Positions 12,000-22,076 of a stretch of DNA of 64,000 bases are shown here, in pieces. Source of the DNA: Brasenia schreberi (lineage: Eukaryota; Streptophyta; Magnoliopsida; Nymphaeales; Cabombaceae); NCBI GenBank assembly GCA_036023115.1, contig JAYKKT010000089.1, positions 11,628,001 through 11,692,000 on the forward strand. Reading direction: 5' to 3'. The notes beneath the pieces are model-generated. The model did no database searches, was not told where the DNA came from, and worked only from the letters and a program-made list of their open reading frames with translations. A program made the translations under genes and the position numbers. The number at the start of each line of letters is the position of its first letter. Within the stretch, counting starts at the first letter, position 1.

Positions 12000-13600
12000 T
12001 TGTAGTGTCATATTTAAGTGTTATTGAGTCAAACAAATCCTTAGAGGTCTTGTATTTCACAAAGATCCTAATTAGGTTATGTCAACATTATGGTTGTGGC
12101 TATTATATCATTTTTAAACAATATTTTATACACTTCCTTTTCCTCTTATGTTGCATTTGGAGTAGGGTTAGAATTGTTTATCCTAATACATAATCTACAC
12201 CTTGCGATGTGAGTGCCAACGGGATAGGTTTTTTTCACGTTTGAAAATTTATATCATTTAGTTTCTCAATTTTTGCTAATTCAATTACACATATTCTAGA
12301 ATTCATTTTTAATTATTTGATAAAAATAACAATGACTTTGTAAAAGGAAAACATTCAACATGCAACATATAATAAATAAGACAACTGAGTCAACCATCAA
12401 AATGTAATTTGGAAAATATTCAAGTACTACACAAAAATATATTACCAAAAAGCAATTTCAAACAATGCTTAGGTACCATTTTGGAATATTCTTAATCTCA
12501 TTTTATAATTTTCTCCTATTACCTGTCATTGTAATTTTCCTAAAATTTAAGGGGTAAACCGATAATTTTGTCCATTTGTCTAGTTTCATAATTATCGAAA
12601 AGAACAAGAACAAAATAGTAAAATTACGCCAATTTTTTCAAAGATTTTGGAAATTGATTGGGGATAGAATAATAATTCTGTAACTCAGTCAAAATATGTA
12701 ATTATGCTTGAAGACAAGGGCAAAATCATTTTTTGGTTCAGTGACAACCTTATAAATATCCATACGTTCAAGGACAATTGCACAATTCAATAGGTTGGTA
12801 TTTAGTAAATTTCACAAATTGCCATAGTACAAAATTATCCTTTTGCCCGTTTAAGGGCAAAATTGTTTTTTTGACTAAAATATGTGGACCTTTTTGTAAT
12901 TTCATCTCATGGCAGTTCGTTATTTTCCAAAATGATCAAAGGCAAAACAAACTTTTTCATCTATTGTCTTAGGCAGTTTGTTATTTTTCAAAATGACCGA
13001 GGTTGTTTTTCTAAAACCGTGATGGAGCCGATTTTCAATAGTGATTTTGGGAAAAAACCATGGTTTTGACGAAATTCGTGGGCGGTTTCCAGTTGCTGAA
13101 GAAAACTGAGGGAGAGGAAGAGAACAAGGAGAGTGAAAAAGGAGGAGAGAGAGAGAGACGACCGGAGAGTCGATCGTCTTCGACAATCATTTTTCTAGTT
13201 CCTTTGTCGGGTCTCATTTTCTAGTTTTCCGACTGTCTTAGGCCACCTATGCCGATGGCTTCCGACTGTCATCCTGTCTCAAGTCACTTGAAACTTGGTG
13301 GCTTCCAACTGTTAGACCCTTTTTTTGACTGACTCCGGTTGGCTATGTGGTGGCTTCTGACTATGTGTGTTATTTTTCTAGTAATCTAAGGGTGTATTTC
13401 TCATTTTTTCTTTTTTTTATTTTAAATCTGTTCTTTGTTAGCATTGAACAGAGGACAGTCACGTGAAACCCTGTCCTCTGTTACTTTTGTTTTTCACAAG
13501 GGAAAATCTTATGCCATAAAATTTTCTGGCATACTTTCTCTCTTCTCGTGCTTTTCCAACACTAACGGCGTACCTATTTTATAGATTCCGATCAGCCTCA
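12000..13600 (-). other. Copia 1 gag start and untranslated leader
   Basis: The region between the primer-binding site and pol. It matches the leader of copia 2 (37240-38160) in patches (TTTTTGACTAA, and a GGCGGTTTCCAG-like block followed by a GAGAGAGA stretch). No gene is seen. Relative to copia 2, a few hundred bases of gag including the zinc knuckle are missing near 11910-11945. Confidence 0.6.
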
Positions 13601-13611
13601 CTCTGATACCA
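13601..13611 (-). promoter_or_regulatory. Primer-binding site (initiator tRNA-Met type)
   Basis: The minus strand reads TGGTATCAGAG, the standard copia primer site complementary to the 3' end of tRNAi-Met. It lies one base from the LTR end, which fixes the LTR boundary. Confidence 0.85.
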
Positions 13612-13612
13612 C

Positions 13613-13992
13613 TGACAAGTTCTTCAACCTCGTGAAGTATCCTCATCAGAGTCCTCGGTCGTGCAACGGAGAGTAGAAGGGCCAAAGAAGACACACACAA
13701 AAAAACAAAGGGAGGACGGGAAGAAGTGGATTCACGGTTACCTCAGATGGATTACCAGGGAAGATCTTTATTTTTTGTGTTTTCTGCTTGTTCTATTGTA
13801 TTCGCTACAATATTTATAGTGAAAAACTTTCACTAAAAACTGAATTCGTCTTCTGTGTCTGTTAAAAGCCTTTTGGTCATATCTTTAATGTATACATTTT
13901 TATCTTTTAGATTATGTATCCATGGAATTCGGGAAGATGACATGTCTTCTTGTTTTCCATGGATTTACTGTCGAGAATGGTCAAATACGACA
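13613..13992 (-). repeat. Copia 1 5' LTR
   Basis: 380 bp with plus-strand ends TGAC...GACA. It is homologous to 8345-8692 with many substitutions and indels, so the insertion is old. The TATA-like CTATAAATATTG lies on the minus strand near 13810-13821. Confidence 0.82.
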
Positions 13993-14561
13993 TTATATGT
14001 GACGGCAACAAATGAGCTTTTATAGGCAAGGTATTAACATTCTTTCATTTCTATGTTAATTTTGGAGCCAATTGTGGACCTTGTTTTTGTGGTTTGATAT
14101 TGCTTTTCAGATTATCGTCATGAGTGAGAAACATGAGCTTGCTGCATTCGCTCCACGTTGTTTTTCTTTTGGTGTTACATTTGTTGTAGGTCATTTAGAT
14201 TGGAGCAAATGCCACTTGATAGTGATAGACCAACGAATACGAATGCATATTATGCACGGAAAACAACTAACAAATGAGCTGTGATCATCTCTTTTTACAT
14301 TTGAAAGTTTCATGTTGAGAATAACATACGTGAGAAGCCATGTACATTTAGCAGTTTTGAAACATCAATCAATAAGTATAAGAAACATACAAATTGAAAA
14401 TACACAAATAGGAAAGCCATTAATCTGTTTCTATTTCTTCAAACCAAAGTCAATAAGCATAAGAATAAAATATTAACTCTTTCCGAAATGTTTAATCTGC
14501 TTATGTTTCTTCCTGCAAACAAAACACACAAATAAGAAATGAAAATACACAAGAGGTTTAC

Positions 14562-14960
14562 CTTAGAATCGAAGGGAATGAAAAAAGCTACGAGAATAAA
14601 GACGGGTCGAGGTTGTCTAGCAAAGATGGCGGACTGCGAGCTATGAATTCGTGACTGTGATGGTGTTTAGCAGAGGTGGCACCGACGGACGGTGATCGTG
14701 AGTTGTGAACTCGTGATGGATCGTCTAGCAGAGATGGCAGGCCGCAAGCTATGAATTCGTGACTGTGATGGTAGCAGAGATGGCACCAATGGACGGTGAT
14801 TGTGAGTCGTGAACTCGTGATGGACCGCGAGCTGTGATGGGCAGTCTAGCAGATTTGTGAAGAAATCATAGGAAAATGCAGGAAATTATGAGAGATGAGT
14901 AGGGAGGAAAAACCCTAATCGAACAGGGAAAAAAGTTTGGATCAGATTTGAGATTTGAGA
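14562..14960 (-). other. hAT non-coding 5' exon with a 109-bp tandem repeat
   Basis: On the minus strand a leader with TTAGGGTTT runs into a GC-richer stretch and ends at a good donor (AAG|GTAAAC, near 14562). Two tandem units start at GTCTAGCA (14614 and 14723, period 109), with a partial third near 14837. No open frame is conserved, so I read it as a hAT 5' untranslated exon. Confidence 0.5.
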
Positions 14961-15406
14961 TATTTTGATATGAAGATCCAAAGTACTAAGGCATGGGTAA
15001 GGCATAGATCAAGTTGGTGTTAGTTGAACTGTAAAAGATTTTAAAATTTTCAGAACCTGTCACAACTTTTTGAAATTTTGGGTGGAGTGGTCGCCCCACC
15101 CCGGCACAATGTGGATCCGCCGAAGATGTACAATGCCATTATCCGTGTACACGATGAACCACTTCTGATAACCAAAATTGAGATGTGTGTGTTTGTGCAT
15201 GCGTATGTGTGTGGTATGTGCCACTCCTGATAACCAAGATAACCATAGAAGTGAATCAAGTGATCATATTTATTCTATGATATTTGATTCAGAGATAGTT
15301 TTTTGGAACTAAATGGTTGCCAAAATTAAGCTGCTGATAAAGAGAGGTTATAAATGTAACACGCTTTTTCTGGTACTAAAAGGTTTATGAAAATTAGGCG
15401 TGTAAT

Positions 15407-15520
15407 GCACCAAGAGCATTAGCTCAAAGGCAGAGCCTTCCAACACAGTGTTGTTGCTGGTGGGGAGTTCGACTCTCAGATGATGCATGTGTGAGTTTGC
15501 GTTTTAGGCTTCGGCCTCTT
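15407..15520 (+). mobile_element. tRNA-derived SINE, family 1
   Basis: Box-A-like TTAGCTCAAAGGCAG and box-B-like GAGTTCGACTC are spaced as in a tRNA, followed by the family's 3' block TTAGGCTTCGGCCTC. It has the same layout as the copies at 16304, 16717, 19041 and 24383. It is abutted by a LINE tail. Confidence 0.8.
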
Positions 15521-15600
15521 CAAACAACAACTAAGCCTTTTCCTATACTAGGCGGGGTCAGCTACATGGATTCTTTGTTTCCACAGAGCCCTCTTCTTGT
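15521..15600 (-). mobile_element. 3'-tail fragment of RTE LINE or its SINE
   Basis: The minus strand reads GGAAACAAAGAATCCATGTA and ends AAAAGGCTTAGTTGTTG. Only the last 80 bp is present, so LINE and SINE origin cannot be told apart. Confidence 0.85.
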
Positions 15601-15736
15601 AACAAAAAAAAGCTGCTGATAAATAGAGATTATAAATGTAACACGTGTCATTAAGGTGATAACATTGCGGAGAAGTCCTGCACCTAGAGCGTAGATCATT
15701 CGCAGGTTGCTATCAAGCCCTTATTGGGTGTGAGAG

Positions 15737-16101
15737 TAGACATGGCCAGTTCCAAACCGGTCCGACGGTTTCAATCAGAATCTAACCTGGCCAAGAACCG
15801 TCCGAAACTGGACCCACTAAAATCAAATCTGGAACCAAATATCGCCTGATTCCACCTTCCATAGAACCGGAATTGAGAGCTACCTGGTTCAGTTTAGGTT
15901 TCACCTTCTAGGAAGCCAGAATCGGTGGATACATTGTTGACTATTTAAGCCTTAAACTGGAAAATTCTTGGAAGCCTGGAACAGTAACCGTAACCGTAAC
16001 CGGTCATGGGTTGGTTAGGTTTCAGTCTTTGTCTCAAGCTTTCGGAGAAATCGACAGTTTGAAACCGTTGCTTCCAGCTTACCCAGAAATGGCCATGTCT
16101 A
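15737..16101. mobile_element. Small inverted-repeat element (MITE-like)
   Basis: The ends are a perfect 12-bp inverted repeat (TAGACATGGCCA and TGGCCATGTCTA). Inside are CCGGTTC/GAACCGG-rich stretches and a partly matching inner inverted repeat (GGTTTCAA near 15771, TTGAAACC near 16059). No coding capacity. No TSD is obvious. Confidence 0.55.
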
Positions 16102-16303
16102 GTTGGGAGTTCGACTCCTGGAAGGTGCTCAGTCTCCCACAATAACCAGAATAAAGAAAACATTGTGATGAAAACATGATATTTCAAAAACATACATGCT
16201 GTATAATGTTAACCATATCATGATAGATAATACGTTTAAAAGTATTAACCTATATATAGGATGTTTCTGTTGTTGTTTCTTTAATATAAAAATTCAAGCA
16301 CAA

Positions 16304-16434
16304 ACAACTCAGAGTGTTAGCCCAATTGGCAGGGCCCTTTGATGCTCTTGCTGCAGGTAGGGAGTTCGACTCCTAGGGATTACACCTGTGTGCATGTTTT
16401 CGGCTTCAGCCTCTTAACAAAAAAAGAAGAGTAG
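16304..16434 (+). mobile_element. tRNA-derived SINE, family 1, with TSD
   Basis: Contains TTAGCCCAATTGGCAGG (box A), GGAGTTCGACTCC (box B), CGGCTTCAGCCTC and an A-rich tail. Flanked by AAGCACAA at 16296-16303 and 16435-16442. Confidence 0.75.
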
Positions 16435-16448
16435 AAGCACAATGACAA

Positions 16449-16530
16449 ACAGGGCATCATTCTAGCAGGTTGGTTCATGTGAAAGTCCGAGTTCGATACC
16501 CGAGTTGTGCATCGGGCTTCGGCCTCTACG
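16449..16530 (+). mobile_element. Partial tRNA-derived SINE
   Basis: Box-B-like CGAGTTCGATACCCG followed by GGGCTTCGGCCTC. The 5' half is weak. It directly follows the copy at 16304-16434. Confidence 0.5.
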
Positions 16531-16716
16531 TTATTTAAAAGAAAAAGGAAAGAAAATTGAATTCTTAGGTCACAAATTTCTGTTGAGCAAAACTTTTTCA
16601 AGGCATTTTCTGGAAATAATTCAAAAAGTAATGGTACATAAAAAAGAGAGTTGTAGTTATGCATGATTTTCAAGTAAAACTTGCGATGATACAAAGTATA
16701 AAAAAATATCAAGGGA

Positions 16717-16822
16717 GCACCGAGAGCATTAGCTCAACGGGAGGGCGTTCTAGCACCATTGGTATTGGTGGGGAGTTCGACTCCCGAAGTATGTGAGTGT
16801 GGGTGTTAGACTTTAGCTTATA
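16717..16822 (+). mobile_element. tRNA-derived SINE, family 1
   Basis: Contains ATTAGCTCAACGGGAGGGCG (box A region) and GGGGAGTTCGACTCCCG (box B with the family extension), followed by an A-rich tail. TATCAAG occurs on both sides as a possible short TSD. Confidence 0.78.
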
Positions 16823-16934
16823 ACAAAAAAAATTATCAAGAAAATGATATGGTTAGGTAGAACAATGCTGCTTTCGTTGGCCAACCATAAACTAACCAGG
16901 ATAGTAAAATAAAATAAAAAAATTCACGTCCGGA

Positions 16935-17083
16935 CGGGCTGAACCTAAATCAAACCAAGTTGTACTTGACAGGGTTTAGGTACGAGATGCACACCCTGGG
17001 TATCGAAGTCATGACCTTTAAACTTGAAGGTCTTTTGGGTCCAACCTCTATCCAGCAGAATGGTCGCTCTTTGTGCAATTAAC
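16935..17083 (-). repeat. Decayed family-2 tRNA-like SINE
   Basis: The plus strand reads GGGTATCGAAGTCATGACCTT and ends GCTCTTTGTGC, as in the family-2 copies at 29006 and 44883. Diverged. Confidence 0.45.
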
Positions 17084-17089
17084 TATCAA

Positions 17090-17790
17090 CTTTCAATACA
17101 AACAGTGATGAGTAGTGAAGAAAATAAAGATACGAATATCATCACGACTAATTGTAGATTTTGGGGCATGAGCGGGTAGATTTGGTTGGTTCACACATGA
17201 ATTATATACATACCTTGGGTTCTAAGTATGAAATCTGCACGAGACGATCCGTTGAAAGAGAAGGGTCATAGGATATTGAAGATTGCGAGCATCGAGAAAG
17301 ATTAGTAAGATCAGGTGTGTTCCTTAATCATGCTTTATCACATGCTCTCTATCTAATCTAAAGATACAAATCAAAATACTAAGATTCTCTAATCTAAAGA
17401 CTATATATAATATATAATTGGATCATGGACACTTTTGATATGTTCACCTATTGGCTTTCAGTAGCACAAGTATAATTTAAAAAAATTTAAAAGTTTTAAA
17501 AAAAAGAATAAAAGACAATGTTATTATAATCATACTCTTAGAAAACAATCGTACATGAGTAAATAATATTAGTAGTGGGCAAGATCTATAGTGTACTTTT
17601 AATTCAAATCTTCACTGTTCATCTCAAAGATTACATGAGTAAATAATATTAGTAGTACCCTTGCATATACATTGTGCAGTGCATTAAATGCGAAGGTATT
17701 CGAATAACTATTATTGATTTCAAAGATATAAGCTTGGAAGTTTTTATTCAAGATTATACACTACAAATATTATGTATTTAGGATTCTTTC
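17090..17790. other. AT-rich spacer, nothing recognised
   Basis: About 700 bp without an open frame, repeat match or motif I can support. A short phrase TGAGTAAATAATATTAGTAG occurs twice (near 17555 and 17637). Confidence 0.5.
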
Positions 17791-17791
17791 C

Positions 17792-17827
<36 letters not shown>

Positions 17828-18060
17828 ATGTGTAGAGTCTATGTATGTCTATATATAGAGGGAGAAAAGTGGTAAATGCTCAAGCTTTATTCATCCTAAA
17901 ATATACTTTATTATCTCAACCATTCGATTTTATTGGATAAAATAAAAAGTATTCAATGCATATGGAGTAAATTAAATACAAAATATAAATGGCATTTTTA
18001 ATGCAAATTTCAACCGATGATCATATCAATTAAATGGTAGAAATATGGGGTTTGAGCATT

Positions 18061-18126
<66 letters not shown>
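17792..18126. mobile_element. MITE-like element bracketed by (TA)n/(GA)n tracts
   Basis: The core (about 17873-18060) has inverted ends: AAATGCTCAAGC on the left and GTTTGAGCATTT on the right. The inverted repeat extends outward through a GA-rich step into TATATATA on both sides (17792-17819, 17850-17858 and 18060-18126). No coding capacity. Confidence 0.55.
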
Positions 18127-18128
<2 letters not shown>

Positions 18129-18754
18129 GTGTGAGTGTTTGAGTGTGCGCCTTTATATGTGAAATGAACAAGAATTCCCCATCTCAAGAAAGAAAAACAG
18201 CTGAGGAAGATTTAGGAGTTCCTGCATTACTTGAAAATCATGATGTATTAGGTCAGGGTGCACTAACTGCAATAATTTTTCAATCATACTACCAATTCCA
18301 TGTATATATTGTGTCAATGTGCCGATAGTCCTAGCAACAGAACAAAACCCTAATTAGGAAGACTTCTCATGCTTCTAACACAAACAGATTAGGGTGCGTA
18401 AGATTTCATGTTGCTCACCTCACTTAGTGTGGTAAAAGGCTTGATTTTGGTTCTTTTATTCATACGGCCGGCTTATTGGTTGATCTTTTCATTTCGATTC
18501 GAGCACGGTGCAGGTTTTAATTCGAAGCATCATCATCAACAACCTTGACAAGCAATAAGCACTTTGCAAATTGTTACATGATTGGAAGCAACGGTTGATT
18601 GGAAGACTGAGCACGCACGCACCCACACATGCACCCTCACGAAGTCCCAACTAGACATGGCCATTTGTGGGTGTTATACATTAAAGTGATGCAAGGAATT
18701 TGAGTCACCAAGATGGTTGTTATACATTAAAGCTTTGAAGTAATATATCTTTTT

Positions 18755-18858
18755 CTTTTTTGTTATAAGAGGAGGCCGAAGCCTAACGCACGCACCCTCA
18801 CGAAGTCGAAATCTCCACCAGCGGCGACAGCGCTAGAGCACCCTGCAGGTGCATACAT
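18755..18858 (-). mobile_element. tRNA-derived SINE, family 1, diverged
   Basis: The minus strand carries GGGTGCTCTAGCGCTG, a degenerate box B, TTAGGCTTCGGCCTCCTC and an A-rich tail (AACAAAAAAG). Confidence 0.6.
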
Positions 18859-19040
18859 CTGTCTTTTCAATCCTTGCACGGTAACATTTTTCTTTTTCCG
18901 GCAAGCTGCAGTTAGGGGTCGAACTCCCCGCCTCAGGGAGACAAATATTGGGCTTTTCCAGTTCAGTGAAGAAAATGACAAGTATCATGATACTTTCATC
19001 CAGGAATTTGAAAATTCACAGAAGTATTTATCTTTTATTA

Positions 19041-19161
19041 TATAATTTTTTTTGTCGCAAGAGGAGGTCGAAGCCTAACACACACTCACGCATGCATCCT
19101 GAGGTTTGAACTCTGCACCAGCAGCATCAGTGCCAAGGCACTCTGATAACACTTTGGGTGC
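19041..19161 (-). mobile_element. tRNA-derived SINE, family 1, with 19-bp TSD
   Basis: The minus strand starts GCACCCAAAGTG and ends GGCTTCGACCTCCTCTTG plus an A-tail. The 19-bp flanks at 19022-19040 and 19162-19180 match at 18 of 19 bases (core AAGTATTTATCTT). This is clear evidence of retrotransposition for the family. Confidence 0.87.
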
Positions 19162-19319
19162 AAGTATTTATCTTCTATTATTTTACATTCTACATTACAT
19201 TTTCCTCTCTTTCATTCCATTGGCTTTTCGGAGCATTTTTTCTCAGTAATTTAGTGTACCTTTTGAAAGAAAAATTACTTATCTTCTATCTTTGAAGTTT
19301 TTCTAAAAGTCTCGTGTTG

Positions 19320-19645
19320 TGTTTACCTTTGTCTTTGATAGAGTGGAGAGGCCCTAGGCATCAAACTCATGAGCTTGTGCTTGTGAGTCGATCCTTTAGC
19401 GAGGTTAACTGTCATCATCATGTTCACCATTTGATTTCTCACACCTTCTCATGAGGTTTTATTTAAAAATCTTTTCAAATGTCCAAACAAAATCTTTACA
19501 AATTACCAATACAAAAACAGCCGTAAATTGTAAACTTGTTCAATAAAATCTTTTTCAAGTTTTATTGGGTTCCTTGTGGTTTTCTATTTTGGTGGATTCT
19601 TTAAATCTAGCCTCCCTCTCTCTCCACATACATATATATATATAT

Positions 19646-19734
<89 letters not shown>

Positions 19735-20190
19735 TCATGTCTGCAGTGCTGTCAAATAATTATATACTGCAATTGGTTAGCATATAAAAGATTTCATGTG
19801 GCTAGAGCATGGAGTTGACAAAAAAATAGAAAACAATTCAAGATGGAAGAGGAAAAAACGAGAGAAAACGTCTCTTGTTATATTCACAATTTTTTTGGGT
19901 TATTACAAAGAGGCCCTAGGTGTCGAACTCATGATCTTCCGCCTGTGAGTCAACATTTTAAACAAATTAGCTGTCATTTCATGTGTTCGCCGTTTAATTT
20001 CCCGACCTTTTCACCGGTCTTTTTTATATCCAAACGAGATCGTTTACAAAGTCTCAATAGATAAACTGTCATAAATTGTGGAGGAAGTCATCAAGAATTG
20101 CAATCTAAGTTTGATAGAAGAATCCATGTCGGCAATGCTCAAATAATTATCTACTCCAACTTGAATCTGATTTAAGATAGAAGAGAAAAA
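19320..20190. repeat. Diverged tandem duplication with a (GA)n expansion in one unit
   Basis: Unit 1 starts GAGGCCCTAGGCATCAAACT (about 19347) and unit 2 starts GAGGCCCTAGGTGTCGAACT (about 19910). Later landmarks repeat in order: AAATTGT near 19525 and 20074, and GCTCAAATAATTAT near 20137 versus GTCAAATAATTAT near 19752. The GA tract (19648-19731) is present only in unit 1. The heads resemble tRNA-like SINEs on the minus strand. Confidence 0.6.
19633..19731. repeat. (TA)n(GA)n microsatellite
   Basis: A short TA run, then an uninterrupted GA run of about 84 bp to 19731. Confidence 0.98.
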
Positions 20191-20199
20191 ACCGGATCG

Positions 20200-21130
20200 C
20201 CGGAATTCTTCTTACTTGGTACGCAATGCATAAGATCAATTTGACAATCTTTGAAAAGTATGATCTATCAAGTGAGTAGGGCACCCGGGATGCAGTCGGT
20301 GCCGACCAGAACACGGCGATGTTCAGCATCAGAGCGGCGGATCCACATTCCGGCGAAGTGAGACATCCAAGATACTGTAATTTTGGGGAATAAACATAAG
20401 AAAAGATCAAGAAATACATCATGGGTTTTATAAGTAAGTACTACTGCTGAAAAATTGCTTTAATTTTTGAGCAATTTTGACTTCATCACACCCTATAAAA
20501 GAGTTCCAATCAAATATTACAGCCAATGGTTTTAACCGTGGACTATAATACAATATTGGCCCATTTTCTAAATCAGCTCCTCATTCTCTTTGTTTTTCAG
20601 AAATATCAATTGATTGGAAGCATGAGGACAGGCGTAGGATCATAGAGATCCAGTATCGGATCCTAAAGATCCAAGAGTTCCTTTTCTTATGAAGGTAACA
20701 GATCTGTGTATCACATGATGCTGGATTTTTCTCATTATTTTTTTCTAATAAATGAAGAAAATGTTGCTTCCAGATTGAACAATGAACTTGCAGTATTGAG
20801 AATTAATACACCTGTTAGCTTGATTTAGATTTAATAATAAAATAATACTTGTGAGACATAGTTGCGCGTAATATATAACGTATACGAGGATCAATATTCC
20901 AAAAGACAAATTCCACTAGTTGTCATTTTATCCCGTCTTGCATTTTTATAATTTCGAGATTGAAAAAGTTAGATATAGATCTAATTTTGTAGCCATTTGA
21001 TGAAATTAGAGAAGTTGAAAGATCTCATCATCTTGACTCGACTCGTACCAACCTTGATAACTCTCCTTAACCTCAGCTGCCTTCGAAGAAAAGGAAAAGC
21101 AAGGGGGTTCAAAATATTAAGTTTGATCTT
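20200..21130. other. Unassigned; two exon-like islands
   Basis: No gene recognised. At 20600-20694 a pyrimidine-rich CAG acceptor precedes an open stretch ending at ATGAAG|GTAACA; one frame is open for 28 codons (DWKHEDRRRIIEIQYRIL). At about 20285-20370 there is a GC-rich patch (GGTGCCGACCAGAACACGG) unlike its surroundings. Both may be decayed gene fragments. Confidence 0.25.
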
Positions 21131-21142
21131 AATTTGACTGAT

Positions 21143-21770
21143 TAGGGGTGTTCATGGTTCAATTTGGTTTAGTTCTAGCCTCAACCTCGAACCAAACTGC
21201 TACTTGCGGTTTCAGGTATTTTGAGAACCGAACCGATGGATCCGGTTCGGTTCGATTCAATTCTCAAGTATGATTTTACTTATTTAGGTTTTGGCTAAAG
21301 ATTATAATGAGTGGCACCCTCCAAAAATATAATTTAATATCATATAATCAATGACCATGTATTAAGTATTAATCGGATAAGAACAAATGATATACTTGAT
21401 CTTAGTCAAAAAAGCAAAAAAGGTATGCTTTATTCAAACCTATTTTATAGATGTCATGGATCCCCTCACTAGGTCTGCTTTATCAATAAGGTACTAAAAT
21501 TTGTATGCTTTGTTCAAACCCTTAAAACACCTCTTTTATAGATGTCATGAATCTCTCCTCACTCTGCCTCTTTTTTCAATAGAGTACTAAAGGTTTCCTA
21601 CCGGTTTGGTTCTCATGGTTCAGTTTCAACACTAGAATTGTGAACCGAACTGCCCAGTATTTTTCCTGTTAGAATCGAATCAAACTAAACCATTTGATAT
21701 CTAGAACCAAACCAAATCACAAGTTTGGTTCTATTCTAGCTGTTTGGTTCGGTTCCAGTGATTTCTTTAG
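21143..21770. repeat. GGTTCGGTT-rich dispersed repeat, copy 1
   Basis: GGTTCGGTT/AACCGAACC blocks lie at both ends of the repeat, around an AT-rich centre. The phrase TTTTACTTATTTAGG continuing into TTTGGCTAAA (21273-21300) recurs at about 42047-42072. A third fragment is near 62187-62215. Confidence 0.6.
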
Positions 21771-21942
21771 TGAGTTTTGCTCACAATCTTAAAACTCACA
21801 TGTTCTAGTTTGTTTGGACTAACTACATCTCCTGTTTGAGCTTTTACCCTGAACTTGTGACATGTTCTTGGCTGCTAGACAAATCATTAAAGGATCGATT
21901 TTCCAATAGGTCTTATGCCTGTTACACTTATTATGAACACAA

Positions 21943-22040
21943 TGAGCAACACTTCACCTGGTTACCGGGTGTACCACAAGTTGAAGGTCATGAGTTTGAA
22001 ATCCAGGGCTTGTATCTGGCTCCGGCCACCTTAATGTGCC

Positions 22041-22071
<31 letters not shown>

Positions 22072-22076
22072 AAGAA
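21943..22076 (+). mobile_element. Family-2 tRNA-derived SINE ending in (GAA)n
   Basis: Contains CACTTCACCTGGTTACCGGG, AAGTTGAAGGTCATGAGTTTG and CTCCGGCCACC, then a perfect GAA run (22042-22076). It is related to copies at 29006, 40951 and 44883. Confidence 0.65.

Larger units (their letters stand above)
8345..13992 (-). mobile_element. Ty1-copia retrotransposon 1 (two LTRs, decayed)
   Basis: Minus-strand order is 5' LTR (13613-13992), primer-binding site (13601-13611), long leader (about 12000-13600), gag-pol remnants (about 11900-8936), 3' LTR (about 8345-8721). RNase H follows RT and integrase lies upstream of RT, which is the copia order. It belongs to the same family as copia 2 (32520-38160): gag, pol and leader align over most of their length. 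TATGTGA occurs at 8338-8344 and 13996-14002 and may be the TSD, although 3 nt separate the second copy from the LTR end. Frames are badly broken. Confidence 0.88.
3886..15125 (-). mobile_element. hAT DNA transposon (TTF-zinc-finger type) with nested insertions
   Basis: The left end (CAATGGCAGACCCAG, 3886) and the reverse complement of the right end (CGGCGGATCCAC, about 15125) are imperfect inverted repeats. Both are followed inside by GGTGGGGCGA. This fits the CAGTGGCGGA-type termini I recall for TTF-type plant hAT elements. Between them lie transposase exons (4690-6990) and, near 14562-14960, a non-coding 5' exon with a donor site, all on the minus strand. The 11.2 kb is inflated by a copia element, a LINE fragment and a SINE. 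No 8-bp TSD could be confirmed, so the outer ends are less certain than the coding assignment. Confidence 0.7.
15328..15645. repeat. 36-bp direct repeats bracketing a SINE plus LINE tail
   Basis: 15328-15363 and 15610-15645 match at 34 of 36 bases (core TTATAAATGTAACACG). Between them lie a tRNA-derived SINE and a LINE/SINE tail. Confidence 0.85.

Noticed and set aside
14614..14837. CRISPR-like array
   Set aside because: Direct tandem repeats with no spacers, in a plant transposon.
3878..15135. 8-bp TSD for the hAT element
   Set aside because: ATGGCCCG on the left has no convincing match on the right; the ends are too diverged to fix the boundary.
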